Part shown: positions 43,881-52,862 of the stretch, in pieces
Layout of the letters: the number at the start of each line of letters is the position of its first letter
How positions within the stretch are numbered: the stretch's first letter is position 1
Origin: Fulvivirga imtechensis AK7
Lineage (GTDB): Bacteria; Bacteroidota; Bacteroidia; Cytophagales; Cyclobacteriaceae
Reading direction: 5' to 3'
Length of the DNA stretch: 64,000 bases
Assembly (NCBI RefSeq): GCF_000331535.1
Contig: NZ_AMZN01000043.1
Coordinates: forward strand, 1-64,000
Made by a program: the position numbers and the translations under genes
Notes under the pieces: model-generated
Told to the model about the DNA's origin: nothing
Databases searched by the model: none
The model's input: the letters and a program-made list of their open reading frames with translations, nothing else

Positions 43881-45246
43881 CAACTTCGCTTTCAATACCT
43901 ATATTAGTTTGCTGGATAGCTCCAAAACCACCATATACATTAATCGGATTTTTAAAGCCTTCTTTTTTCATGATCGAGGCCGCTATCATGGAGCGGTAGC
44001 CACCGGCGCAGTGTACCAGATAGTCTTTTTCTTTATCCAAACCTGACAGGTTATCAGGCATTTCCGCCAAAGTAATGAAGAGAGCATCCTTGATGTGTGC
44101 AGTATTAAATTCACCGTGCTTGCGAACATCCAGAACGACACTACCTTTTTTGATCCGGGAAGCTACTTTCTCCGGTTCGATGGATTGTATCCTTTCCAGA
44201 GGTTCAACCCATGCCTCAATCCCTCCTTTGAGGAAGCCTTTAACATTTTCGTAGCCGATCCTCGCCAGCCTGAGCACAGCTTCTTCCTCTTTTCCAGGCT
44301 CTGTTACCAGTATTAGTGGATCATTGATGTTGATCAGCGTACCTACCCAAACAGCGTATTGACCATTAAGACCGATATTGATGGAGCCTTTTATAAATCC
44401 TTTTTCAAAGTCACCAGGCATTCTGGTGTCCAAAATCAGGGCTCCGTCATTGAGGTACTGCTTAAATTTATCCGTATCCAGCGCTGATTTGTTTTTGCTG
44501 ATAACCGTCTCAATAGGTTGATATCCCGACTTGTTGATGCGGGCATCCTCGAAAAAGTACTTGGGCGGAGGCAGCATGCCATCAGTCACCTTATCAATGA
44601 ATTCCTCTTTGCTCATATCCTGAAGAGCATAGTTCATCTTTTTTTGAACTCCGATAGTGGAAAAGGTTTCTTTTCCTATATTCTTGCCACAGGCAGACCC
44701 GGGTCCATGAGCGGGATATACAATTACGTTGTCAGCCAACGGTTTGATCTTGCTGTTCAGCGAATCATACATCATGCCCGCAAGCTCCTCCTTGGTCATC
44801 ACACCATCCAGCAGGTCAGGCCTGCCTACATCTCCCACAAATAACGTGTCTCCCGTAAAAATGGCGTAGTCCTTGCCCTGCTCATCTTTTAGCAGGTAGC
44901 AGGTAGATTCCGGAGTGTGTCCAGGGGTATGCAGCGCCTGTAGCGTGATCTTTCCCAACTGAAAAACCTCACCATCTTTGGCTTGGTATATTTCATAGTC
45001 GGTATCGGCATTAGGGCCATAAATAATTTTTGCACCGGTTTGATGAGATAAATCTATGTGACCGGAAACAAAATCAGCATGAAAATGTGTTTCGAAAATG
45101 TATTTGATTTCTGCGCCTCTTTCAGCAGCTATTTGCAGATAAGGTTTTGTTTCTCGCAGCGGGTCAATAATGGCGACTTCACCTTCCGATTCAATATAGT
45201 AGGCGGCTTCGGCCAGGCAGTTAGTGTAGAGTTGCTCTATGTGCAT
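43870..45246 (-). CDS. CstB-like persulfide dioxygenase with pseudo-rhodanese and rhodanese domains
   Basis: This 458-residue protein has an MBL-fold persulfide dioxygenase domain (about 1-250), with iron ligands in 'ETHFHADFVSGHIDL', 'LHTPGHTPESTCYLL', 'FTGDTLFVGDVGRPDL' and 'YPAHG'. A first rhodanese-like domain (about 260-355) lacks a catalytic Cys, and a second (about 365-450) has the active loop 'HCAGGYRS'. This MBL, pseudo-rhodanese, rhodanese order is that of CstB, which oxidises persulfides and yields thiosulfate. It acts in the cytosol in sulfide detoxification. A TAAATTTG box lies upstream on the minus strand (45271-45278). Confidence 0.9.
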   Translation of the reverse strand: MHIEQLYTNCLAEAAYYIESEGEVAIIDPLRETKPYLQIAAERGAEIKYIFETHFHADFVSGHIDLSHQTGAKIIYGPNADTDYEIYQAKDGEVFQLGKITLQALHTPGHTPESTCYLLKDEQGKDYAIFTGDTLFVGDVGRPDLLDGVMTKEELAGMMYDSLNSKIKPLADNVIVYPAHGPGSACGKNIGKETFSTIGVQKKMNYALQDMSKEEFIDKVTDGMLPPPKYFFEDARINKSGYQPIETVISKNKSALDTDKFKQYLNDGALILDTRMPGDFEKGFIKGSINIGLNGQYAVWVGTLININDPLILVTEPGKEEEAVLRLARIGYENVKGFLKGGIEAWVEPLERIQSIEPEKVASRIKKGSVVLDVRKHGEFNTAHIKDALFITLAEMPDNLSGLDKEKDYLVHCAGGYRSMIAASIMKKEGFKNPINVYGGFGAIQQTNIGIESEVVDV

Positions 45247-45270
45247 AGATTCGAATTATCTTTTCTACGA

Positions 45271-45278
45271 CAAATTTA
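45271..45278 (-). promoter_or_regulatory. Bacteroidota -7 promoter box (TAAATTTG) for the CstB-like gene
   Basis: On the minus strand this reads TAAATTTG, an exact match to TAnnTTTG. The -33 position 19 bp upstream reads TTT rather than TTG. The CDS begins 25 bp downstream, consistent with a short leader. Confidence 0.4.
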
Positions 45279-45362
45279 TAACCAATAGTGGCCCGAAAAA
45301 AAATTATGACTAAATATTCACCTAAAAAATTGCTATTTTAGCGATTGAAGACCAACGTGCGG

Positions 45363-47507
45363 ATGAAAGACATTTTTTACCTTTTAATTTTTGTATTTTT
45401 TTCTTCTTCTTTTTTTACAGACCTCACAGCTTTCCCGTCAGGTAGTGCAGACTATCAATTATTTGAGCGGGAGGGTAAGCAGGGGCTGAAAGATAATGAA
45501 GGGAATATACTTATATCTGCCAGCTACGATGAATTGGGATGGAGCAAAGGACCCTTTGAAGTATTCAATAATGTGTTAGGATACAGGCAGGGCAGTCAGT
45601 GGGGTGTCATTAGCCTGCAAAATGAGATTATTATCGCTAATCGCTTTAGCCAGCTTTACCCGGGAGCCAAAAATATGCTGATAGCCGGAATAAAAGACCC
45701 GGCCTCCCATCGTCATCTAATGGGGGTCGTAACGATAGAAGGGAAAGAAGTGCTTCCTTTTCAGTATGCTTCAATAAGGTTGACAGACCTGCGTGCCATA
45801 GTCTCTACCAGGCAAGGGAGTAAATATGTGTATGGAGTAGTGGACTTCGACAACAAAACGGTTATCCCATCTCAATACGCTGATATTTCTTTCCTGGGCA
45901 GCCTTCGGTTTGCTGTCAGGAATGGTGAGGGCAAAACTGCCATCTTTAATGATAAAGGGAAACAGGTATTAGGGTTTGAATTAGACAGCATCAGTAATTT
46001 CAGGCATGGGTATGCCCTTACATATGAAAATCATCTTCGCGGGTTGATCAATTTGGATGGTGCTATACTTCAGCCTGTTAAATACAAAGATTTCAAGGTA
46101 TCAGGTGACGGTGTAAAAGCCCTGGATTTTAACCAATGGCATGTGATCAGCAACGACAACCAGGAGCTAAAAAGAATGCGCTACGATGCGTTGCTTCCTT
46201 ATGGAAAGGGTCTTACTGAAGTGAGAGCCAATGATAAAACATGGTTGATCAATACTGAGGCTGAGGCCCTGACCCCAAAAAATTATGATCAGCTCAAGGG
46301 GTTTGACAGTGGTTTTGTTGCTTTCCGGATAGATTCAAGGTGGGGTGTAATGGATGATCAATATAATGTATTAATGCCTGCCCGGTTTGATTCGGTATTT
46401 TTAAGTGAAGGCATGATCTACACCCGGGAAATGATCCATGGCAAGCTGATGTGGTCTATGTACGATGAATTGGGCGTAAAGAAATCTCACTATAACTATG
46501 ATGAGATAGGAAAAAGGACCAGTCATCTCTATCCCGTGAAGCGCCAGGGGCATTGGGGCTTCATCGACAGATCCGGTGAGGAGGTAATCCATTGTGTTTA
46601 TGATGAAGTCTCTCCATTTGTTGACGGGTTGTCCGCGGTGGGTTTCCATCGGGAATTTGGAATTGTTGATAAAACCGGTGATTGGATAGTTTTACCGCAG
46701 AAAGCCCGGATTAGGGTGATCAATGATCAATATTATGTTACCAATGATGGCAGACTTACTACTTTGAAAAGCCTGGACGAAGGGACCATCTATTTTACTG
46801 AAAATCCTTTGGAGATCAAGGAAAATTATTTATTGGAGCACTTGAGTGATGGAACTATTTGGAAGATCGACTTTCAGGGCAGGATGGTGAAGCCGGCTTT
46901 TTCGAGTGACAGATATCAAGAGGTAAGAGCGCCATCAGAAGGATTTTATGCAGCAAAGATTGATGGTAAATATGGTTTTATAGATGCTCAAAACCGGCTG
47001 AGGATCGCTAATAGATATGATGAAGCAGGCTCTTTCAGCGAAGGGCTGGCGGCTGTAAAGCTGATGGGTCGGTGGGGGTTCATCGATAAACTTGAGCGCC
47101 TGGTGATACAGCCACTTTACAACAAAGAAGCAATTTTTAAGAACGGCTTGGCGGTGGTGTCTAATGATAAAGGTTCCGGACTGATCACTCCTGAAGGTAA
47201 ACCAGCGTGTCCCTTTGATTTTGATGCTATCGAGAGACTGGATAATGGTCGCTTTATAGCCAAAAAGGGCAATAAAACAGGGCTGATCAATGAGTCAGGG
47301 AGGATAATTATCAATGTGAAATATGAAGAGCTGCAGGACCTGAACAACGGCTATGCGATTGTTAAGCTTTTTGGTCAGTATGGTCTGGTCGACCTCAATG
47401 GTGTGGACATTATTCCTATTGCCTATGATCAGTTGATTTACGACCCAAACAACGGCAATTATCTGGCTATGAAAAAATCTCAATGGGAAAGCGTGAGCCT
47501 GCCATAA
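45363..47507 (+). CDS. WG-repeat secreted protein
   Basis: This protein has 714 residues from the ATG at 45363; the TTG 18 bp upstream in frame adds nothing typical. A signal peptide ('FYLLIFVFFSSSFFTDLTA') precedes about a dozen WG (KWG) repeats such as 'HWGFIDRSGEEVIHCVYDEVSPF', 'KYGFIDAQNRLRIANRYDEAGSFSEGLAAVKLMGRWGFIDKLERLVIQ' and 'QYGLVDLNGVDIIPIAYDQL'. WG repeats form a beta-rich array; function in free-living bacteria is unknown. It lies 38 bp upstream of the nfeD-like gene and may be transcribed with the flotillin operon. Confidence 0.88.
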   Translation: MKDIFYLLIFVFFSSSFFTDLTAFPSGSADYQLFEREGKQGLKDNEGNILISASYDELGWSKGPFEVFNNVLGYRQGSQWGVISLQNEIIIANRFSQLYPGAKNMLIAGIKDPASHRHLMGVVTIEGKEVLPFQYASIRLTDLRAIVSTRQGSKYVYGVVDFDNKTVIPSQYADISFLGSLRFAVRNGEGKTAIFNDKGKQVLGFELDSISNFRHGYALTYENHLRGLINLDGAILQPVKYKDFKVSGDGVKALDFNQWHVISNDNQELKRMRYDALLPYGKGLTEVRANDKTWLINTEAEALTPKNYDQLKGFDSGFVAFRIDSRWGVMDDQYNVLMPARFDSVFLSEGMIYTREMIHGKLMWSMYDELGVKKSHYNYDEIGKRTSHLYPVKRQGHWGFIDRSGEEVIHCVYDEVSPFVDGLSAVGFHREFGIVDKTGDWIVLPQKARIRVINDQYYVTNDGRLTTLKSLDEGTIYFTENPLEIKENYLLEHLSDGTIWKIDFQGRMVKPAFSSDRYQEVRAPSEGFYAAKIDGKYGFIDAQNRLRIANRYDEAGSFSEGLAAVKLMGRWGFIDKLERLVIQPLYNKEAIFKNGLAVVSNDKGSGLITPEGKPACPFDFDAIERLDNGRFIAKKGNKTGLINESGRIIINVKYEELQDLNNGYAIVKLFGQYGLVDLNGVDIIPIAYDQLIYDPNNGNYLAMKKSQWESVSLP

Positions 47508-47545
47508 TTTTTATTAGTTTTATCCTTTAAGTATTTCCAATTATA

Positions 47546-48016
47546 ATGGGTGAATGGTTTACCGCGATAATACTTATTGTCGCAGGACTTGCTCTGATCG
47601 TGATAGAGATCATTTTTGTTCCCGGCACTACAATAGTCGGTATACTGGGATTAATTGCCACTATTTTCGGAATATACTTAAGCTTTGTGTATTTTGGCAG
47701 CGAGGTTGGCTGGTGGATGGCCGCCGGCACTGCTATTTTGTTTGGGGTGGCGCTGTACTATAGCTTTAGAAAAAATGCCTGGGACAGGTTTTCTTTAAAG
47801 GATACCATACAGAGCAAAGTGAATGAAGGCCGTAACAGTATGCTGCAGATCGGTGATGAAGGAATAGCTATGTCTACCCTGAGGCCATTTGGTAAAGCGG
47901 AGTTTGAACAGGGAGAATTTGAAGTAAGGTCGATTGGCAACTATATCGACAGCGGCACGAAAGTGAAAATCATTAAAATCAGTAATAACAGTATTTTTGT
48001 AGAACCAATAAATTAA
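47546..48016 (+). CDS. NfeD-family membrane protein
   Basis: This 156-residue short NfeD has two to three hydrophobic segments (about residues 4-22, 28-48, 52-68) followed by a C-terminal OB-fold ('[31 protein letters not shown]', '[18 protein letters not shown]'). NfeD partners the SPFH protein encoded 2 bp downstream and supports membrane microdomain organisation. Confidence 0.92.
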   Translation: MGEWFTAIILIVAGLALIVIEIIFVPGTTIVGILGLIATIFGIYLSFVYFGSEVGWWMAAGTAILFGVALYYSFRKNAWDRFSLKDTIQSKVNEGRNSMLQIGDEGIAMSTLRPFGKAEFEQGEFEVRSIGNYIDSGTKVKIIKISNNSIFVEPIN

Positions 48017-48018
48017 CC

Positions 48019-49017
48019 ATGGAAGGAATAGGTCTCGTATTAATTATTTTGCTGGGAATCGTAGCGTTCTTTATTTTTCTGTATTTCATCCCTGTCGGGC
48101 TTTGGATTACAGCGCGCTTTTCCAATGTAAAAGTAGGTCTTTTTGAACTGATGTTTATGAGGATAAGAAAAGTGCCTCCCGGAGTAATTGTAAACTCGCT
48201 GATCACCGCGACCAAAGCAGGTCTTACAGTAACTACCAAGGAACTCGAAACCCACTACCTGGCCGGTGGACATGTGCCATCAGTAATTAAAGCCCTGATT
48301 TCTGCTGATAAAGCCAACATCAATCTTTCATTTAAACAGGCTACCGCCATTGACCTTGCCGGAAGGGATGTTTTTGAAGCTGTACAGATATCGGTAAATC
48401 CCAAGGTGATCACAACACCTAAAGTAGCTGCTGTGGCCGCTGACGGTATTCAGTTGATTGCCATCGCCAGGGTGACAGTTCGCGCTAATATCCAACAGCT
48501 TGTCGGTGGCGCCGGTGAAGATACCATTCTTGCCAGGGTTGGCGAAGGTATTGTTACTTCCATTGGTTCTGCAGATTCGCATAAGAATGTATTGGAAAAT
48601 CCTGATAAGATATCAAAACTTGTACTGCAGCGTGGTCTCGATGCCGGTACTGCTTTCGAGATCCTGTCCATTGATATTGCTGATGTGGATGTAGGGACCA
48701 ACATCGGAGCGAAATTACAAACGGATCAGGCATCTGCCGACCTGAAAGTCGCTGAGGCAAAAGCAGAAGAAAGAAGAGCCATGGCGGTTGCCCATGAGCA
48801 GGAGATGAAAGCTAAGGCACAGGAAGCTCGTGCTAAAGTGATAGAGGCTGAAGCTGAAGTACCAAAAGCTATGGCGGAGGCTTTTAGAAGTGGTAATCTT
48901 GGTATCATGGACTACTACAAAATGGAAAATATAAAAGCAGATACTGAGATGAGAGAATCTATCTCCAAACCTAGCTCTGGAAGAAGTTCCGGTAAGGATA
49001 AAGGAGATAAGAAATAA
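48019..49017 (+). CDS. floA: flotillin-like protein FloA
   Basis: FloA (332 residues) is an SPFH scaffold of functional membrane microdomains. It has an N-terminal membrane hairpin ('[27 protein letters not shown]'), the FloA/YqfA SPFH domain ('[26 protein letters not shown]', '[57 protein letters not shown]'), then an Ala/Glu-rich coiled coil (about 225-290) for oligomerisation. It is the last gene before a good terminator. Confidence 0.95.
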   Translation: MEGIGLVLIILLGIVAFFIFLYFIPVGLWITARFSNVKVGLFELMFMRIRKVPPGVIVNSLITATKAGLTVTTKELETHYLAGGHVPSVIKALISADKANINLSFKQATAIDLAGRDVFEAVQISVNPKVITTPKVAAVAADGIQLIAIARVTVRANIQQLVGGAGEDTILARVGEGIVTSIGSADSHKNVLENPDKISKLVLQRGLDAGTAFEILSIDIADVDVGTNIGAKLQTDQASADLKVAEAKAEERRAMAVAHEQEMKAKAQEARAKVIEAEAEVPKAMAEAFRSGNLGIMDYYKMENIKADTEMRESISKPSSGRSSGKDKGDKK

Positions 49018-49042
49018 AAGAGTCCCTTGTTTAGTAATAATT

Positions 49043-49074
49043 AAAGGCTGTGCCGCGAGGCATGGCCTTTTTTT
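49043..49074 (+). terminator. rho-independent terminator of the nfeD-floA operon
   Basis: AAAGGCTGTGCC (49043-49054) pairs with GGCATGGCCTTT around a GCGA loop (one wobble and one mismatch), and a T7 run follows. Confidence 0.85.
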
Positions 49075-49080
49075 GTAATA

Positions 49081-49108
49081 GATGTGAGATGTGAGATGTG
49101 AGATGTGA
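49081..49108. repeat. heptamer tandem repeat (GATGTGA)x4
   Basis: Four exact GATGTGA units follow directly after the floA terminator, then degenerate 7-bp units run on to about 49140. Their reverse complement is the type seen at 4700-4713. Confidence 0.9.
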
Positions 49109-49257
49109 GACATGAATGCTTCAGTTCAAATTCGGAAGCCTGAAGTTTATGTCTGTTACTTGCCTACTGCTTCTGCCGGTTGCCAACTTTTCTTCATTTT
49201 AGGCGGCCTTCAGAAAAATGATCTGATCTCCTGAAATACGAAGAACTCAGTACCCTT

Positions 49258-50130
49258 CTACCCCTTGGCAAAACCAACAGTTTCGCGGTATACCTGGGGA
49301 GATACGTTGGCATTATTCTTAAAAAAACGGCTGAAGTAGTATTCATCGTTAAAGCCCAGTTCGTATGCTATCTGTTTTACCGCCTTTGAGGTAAGATAGA
49401 GTTCTCTTTTGGCCTCTATTACAATACGTTCCGCGATCAATGCAGTCAGTGTTTTATTAAAGTAGGATTTGGTAATCTTGGCGAGAGCATTGGCTGATAT
49501 GTTTAACAGATTGGCGTAGTCACTTGCTGAGTGCTTGGTGCGGTAGTGTTCCTCAATGGCATCTTTCAGGTTTTGGAGAATGAAAGGCTCTGTCCCTTCT
49601 ATTGCCGTTTGTGCTTCCGGATGTTGCAACACTTTCAGTCGAGAAGCGGTGATGAGGAATATTTTCAGGTACGATACAAGTAATTCATACTGTGCCAGTG
49701 CTGCCTGCTGCATTTCAATGCACATTTGTTCGACCAGTGAAAGTAGATTTTGCTGCTCACCGACCGCCAATTGAATAAAAGGAGGGTCATAAATATTATT
49801 AAACAATACGCCACTGCATGATACTTCCTTATGATGCTTGTGAATGCAGAAGAAATCGGGGTGAAAATTAATGGTAATGCCGGTTAATGGCTCCTCCTGC
49901 GTAAGCATAAAGGGCTGATACGGAGAAAAGCTCAAAAGCGCAGGGGCGTTGACACTGTAATCTGTAAAGTCTGCCTTCAATTTGGCGCTTCCCCTGGTGA
50001 TTATGATCATGGAAAAGTAGTTCAACCGTTGAATATGATCATACTGACTATCGCCTTCAAATGTGAAGATCTTGAAAGCTAGATGGCCACTTTGCGGATT
50101 GATGAGTGTATGTACTGATGGTGACGCCAT
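49258..50130 (-). CDS. AraC-family transcriptional regulator
   Basis: This 290-residue protein has an N-terminal cupin-like sensing domain (about 1-170) and a C-terminal AraC double helix-turn-helix: first 'YANLLNISANALAKITKSYFNKT', second 'VKQIAYELGFNDEYYFSRFFKNNANVSPQVYRE'. It probably regulates the small enzyme genes upstream on the same strand. It is 3 bp behind the DUF1348 gene. Confidence 0.93.
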   Translation of the reverse strand: MASPSVHTLINPQSGHLAFKIFTFEGDSQYDHIQRLNYFSMIIITRGSAKLKADFTDYSVNAPALLSFSPYQPFMLTQEEPLTGITINFHPDFFCIHKHHKEVSCSGVLFNNIYDPPFIQLAVGEQQNLLSLVEQMCIEMQQAALAQYELLVSYLKIFLITASRLKVLQHPEAQTAIEGTEPFILQNLKDAIEEHYRTKHSASDYANLLNISANALAKITKSYFNKTLTALIAERIVIEAKRELYLTSKAVKQIAYELGFNDEYYFSRFFKNNANVSPQVYRETVGFAKG

Positions 50131-50133
50131 ATT

Positions 50134-50550
50134 TTATTTGAACTTACGATCTTTGTCTTCAATAGATACATCATTGATGCTAGCGTATCGCTTCTTCATT
50201 AGTCCGTATTGGTCAAATTCCCACATTTCATTTCCATAGCTGCGAAACCATTGATTTTTTTCACTGCGCCATTCATATTCAAACCGCACAGCTATGCGGT
50301 CTTCCGTAAAACTCCAAAGTTCTTTTTTTAACTTATAATTGAGTTCCTTTTCCCATTTCCTTTTCAGAAATTGCCTTACTTCTTCTCTTCCATTCAGAAA
50401 TTCGGATCGATTCCGCCATTCCGTATCTATTGTGTAGGCCAGGCTGACTCTTTCAGCGTCTTTTGTGTTCCATGCATCTTCGGCTGCCTGTACTTTTTGC
50501 CTGGCAGTTTCAATCGTGAATGGTGGAACGGGATATTTTATTTCGTTCAT
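50134..50550 (-). CDS. DUF1348 / SnoaL-like NTF2-fold protein
   Basis: This protein has 138 residues from the ATG at 50550 (an ATG 12 bp upstream is less likely). The DUF1348 pattern is '[32 protein letters not shown]', then '[29 protein letters not shown]' and '[16 protein letters not shown]', ending '[12 protein letters not shown]'. It has the cone-shaped NTF2 fold and its substrate is unknown. It is 3 bp upstream of the AraC gene, so the regulator is expected to control this gene or its neighbours. Confidence 0.88.
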   Translation of the reverse strand: MNEIKYPVPPFTIETARQKVQAAEDAWNTKDAERVSLAYTIDTEWRNRSEFLNGREEVRQFLKRKWEKELNYKLKKELWSFTEDRIAVRFEYEWRSEKNQWFRSYGNEMWEFDQYGLMKKRYASINDVSIEDKDRKFK

Positions 50551-50637
50551 TTTGTAATGCAAGTTTAGTTAAATGATTTGTTTGAAATTGCAAGTACCCG
50601 GACATGTGCTTCCGGGTACTTACAAGTTTGATTTGTA

Positions 50638-51093
50638 TCATCGTATCTTGGGCCAGTTGTTGTCAGCCTTAGTTAACAGCTCAGCCTCGTTGGCATTCCA
50701 TGGCTCCAGTGAGTTAAAAGTGCTGCCGTTAAACGGGCCATTGAAAAACAGATACAGTTTTCCATCCAGCACTTTAAAAGTCTCCGGATCTACTGGGAAT
50801 TTGCTGCTTTTTTCTGCTACGCCCCAGGCGCAATAGCCACCATATTGTGGCAAATAGGCTTCCGGATTTTTACGAAAAGCAGCTTTGTTTTCTTTCGATG
50901 AAAAGTGATAGGTGGCGCCTTTATGGACAACGCTTACGGCCGCTTTTCCTTTAGTAGCCTTACCGGAAAAATAAGCTACTACATCATATCCGCCAACAGC
51001 CAGATTATTCTCATCTACCGGGGCTACCTGTGCCAGGCTTATCTGTGTGATCAGTAAAGCCACAACATGCATTGTTATTTTTTTCATGTTCAT
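50638..51093 (-). CDS. YHS-domain secreted protein
   Basis: This 151-residue protein has a signal peptide ending 'ITQISLAQV' and one YHS domain (about 30-110; 'DVVAYFSGKATKGKAAVSVVHKGATYHFSSKENKAAFRKNPEAYLPQYGGYCAWGVAEK'). Periplasmic YHS proteins often bind or relay metal, but the role here is unknown. The 24-bp gap to the upstream carboxymuconolactone-decarboxylase-family gene suggests co-transcription. Confidence 0.9.
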   Translation of the reverse strand: MNMKKITMHVVALLITQISLAQVAPVDENNLAVGGYDVVAYFSGKATKGKAAVSVVHKGATYHFSSKENKAAFRKNPEAYLPQYGGYCAWGVAEKSSKFPVDPETFKVLDGKLYLFFNGPFNGSTFNSLEPWNANEAELLTKADNNWPKIR

Positions 51094-51117
51094 TGAATTT
51101 TGTAGTCATACGAAAAT

Positions 51118-51672
51118 TTAAACTTCAGCAGCTTCTACCAGGGCAACCTGAGGAAAATCCACCACTACTCCGGTTGCATTATTGAAATAGTTAGTGAAGA
51201 TATTCAATGCCGTATGAGCAATGATCTCCGTTACTTCGGCATCGCTGAAACCGGCATCTTTTACCACAAGAATATCATCGTAGCTTACCTTTCCCTTCTT
51301 TTCAATCAGTGTTCTTGAAAATTTCAGTGCTGCCTCTGTTTTAGGATCACTGGCTTTACCCTCTCTTGCCGCGGCTATTGATTCGCTGTCCAGTTTGATT
51401 AATTTTTCGCCAATGTAGCTGTGTGCAGCATTACAATACTCGCAGCCATTTGTGTTGGCTACTGTAAGCGCAATCAGTTCTCCCAATTTTGCTCCGATGG
51501 CGCTGCTTCCCAGCGCTCCACTGAAGGAAAGGTATCCATTCAATACCGCGGGAGAATTTCCCATGGTACGCATCATATTAGGCACAATGCCCAGTTTTGC
51601 CTCTACAGCATTAAAAAGTTCTTTTGATTTTCCTGAGGTAGTATCAGGGTTAAGCGCTGCTATTCTTTGCAT
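51118..51672 (-). CDS. carboxymuconolactone decarboxylase/AhpD-family protein
   Basis: This 184-residue protein carries the CMD/alkylhydroperoxidase core with the redox-type motif 'ANTNGCEYCNAAHSYIGEKL' (E-x-x-C-x-x-x-H form), 'MMRTMGNSPAVLNGYL' upstream and 'AEVTEIIAHTALNIFTNYFNNATGV' downstream. It is likely a peroxide- or quinone-related enzyme in the cytosol. It heads a minus-strand run of four genes ending with the AraC regulator. The 447 bp upstream of it (51673-52119) contain no gene. Confidence 0.9.
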   Translation of the reverse strand: MQRIAALNPDTTSGKSKELFNAVEAKLGIVPNMMRTMGNSPAVLNGYLSFSGALGSSAIGAKLGELIALTVANTNGCEYCNAAHSYIGEKLIKLDSESIAAAREGKASDPKTEAALKFSRTLIEKKGKVSYDDILVVKDAGFSDAEVTEIIAHTALNIFTNYFNNATGVVVDFPQVALVEAAEV

Positions 51673-52119
51673 GATCTTTAATAATTTAAATTTTATGTCA
51701 AAATCGACTTTACAAAGCTGCGGCTACTGTACTGTCTATGAAATGGATGATTATGGACAATGGATGGACGATTTTTTCGCCTTGGTTCGCTCGAATAGCA
51801 ATTGATTTTTCCGTTCTGCAACAGAAGCGATATGAAAAAAAAGCGCATTGAGGAAATCATATCTCAATGGGTTAGCATCTTTTATTAAGCTGGTATTGGT
51901 AACCTTGGATCAATTCCGGTCACTAAACATAACCAATGGTAAATATCCAGGTCTTGCCCAGGAGGTAAGCAATGCGATAAGTTGAGGTCTTAATAACCTC
52001 ACTCAGGCTGGTTATGGGTCGCGCTAAGATCAAAGAGTTGGTTTAGGAAGAAGGTTTTAACTTCTTCAGGTCATCGGTTGGATTCAGGGCCATCCGGTGG
52101 CCATACATTCATGTACAGC
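51673..52119. other. 447-bp gap without a recognisable gene
   Basis: No coding frame is supported. Two short stem-loops are seen near 51985-52005 (GAGGT/ACCTC) and 52047-52067 (GAAGAAG/CTTCTTC). It should contain the divergent control regions of the minus-strand run, but no clear -7/-33 pair was found. Confidence 0.5.
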
Positions 52120-52437
52120 TCAATTTATTGCCTCAAATTCAGAGAAAAGCTCATGGAACTCATCAATGTTTACCGGTTTTTCAAACTCACAAACCTCATA
52201 GAATCGCTCCCATAATTTCTGCACAGCCGGATTGCCATGGGCCTGTTCAATAGCTTCTGCCGATTTCCACTCAAACACCTCAATGACTGATCCGTCAGCG
52301 GCTTGCATTACGATAGGCTCGCGATCGGTTATCAGATCTTCTTTTGCCAGCACGGGAATGTGGTCTTTAATAACTTCTTTGAGCGCCTGCTCTTTCCCCT
52401 CCTTTGCCCTGTAGGCTACAACTACTATTTTTCCCAT
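52120..52437 (-). CDS. ABM-domain (antibiotic biosynthesis monooxygenase-like) protein
   Basis: This is a 105-residue dimeric alpha/beta-barrel protein. It has 'KIVVVAYRAKEGKEQALKEVIKDHIPVLAKEDLIT', the 'VIEVFEWKSAEAIEQAHGNPAVQKLWERFYEVCE' strand-helix pair and an acidic C-terminus. ABM-fold proteins act on small aromatic compounds or haem; the substrate is unknown. It is a single gene. Confidence 0.85.
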   Translation of the reverse strand: MGKIVVVAYRAKEGKEQALKEVIKDHIPVLAKEDLITDREPIVMQAADGSVIEVFEWKSAEAIEQAHGNPAVQKLWERFYEVCEFEKPVNIDEFHELFSEFEAIN

Positions 52438-52483
52438 AGGTCGTCAATTGTTGGTTTCTTCCGTTAAATATACAGATTATATT

Positions 52484-52532
52484 TAGTATTGAGTATTGAG
52501 AATAGCTCGAAGATCGAAGTCAAAAGTCAGTT
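52484..52532. repeat. heptamer tract (GAGTATT/GATCGAA type)
   Basis: Units TAGTATT, GAGTATT, GAGAATA, GCTCGAA, GATCGAA, GTCAAAA and GTCAGTT lie in 7-bp register. The first 20 or so bases are almost identical to the tract at 7108. Confidence 0.8.
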
Positions 52533-52652
52533 GTGTATCCACTGCCGGGTTGGTTAGGGACGGTTTTCTGCAGCTTGAAGCCACCCTGAGGCTATCATTT
52601 TGTCTACCTGAAAAGACCGCATGAAGGCATTTGCTGCTCCCTTTATTACTGA

Positions 52653-52805
52653 TAATTAGTGATTGTAAGAAAACTCTAGGTGGCTTTAAGAAAACGTCAA
52701 GGTCAAGGCTTGCGAAGTGCCAAAAAGCGGAGCGTACTGGGGTACGAGAGCATTTTTGGGGCAAGCGCAACGCAGACATTGGCGTTTTCTTAGAGACACT
52801 AATTA
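52653..52805 (+). mobile_element. MITE-like element, copy E, with TAATTA target duplication
   Basis: The element (52659-52799, 141 bp) is flanked by TAATTA at 52653-52658 and 52800-52805. Ends GTGATTGTAAGAAAACTC and GTGTCTCTAAGAAAACGCC (right, reverse complement). Its interior is nearly identical to copy D, including GTACTGGGGTAC in the loop. It lies 57 bp upstream of the chemotaxis-type fusion gene. Confidence 0.8.
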
Positions 52806-52862
52806 AATATTTCGCTAACAATTCCCCTTGGTTTACGGTTTAGAAGAAGAACAAAAATTGTG

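Noticed and set aside
43614-43999. Plus-strand reading frames rich in Asn/His/Lys
   Set aside because: They are translations of heptamer repeats and have no start context or homologous pattern.
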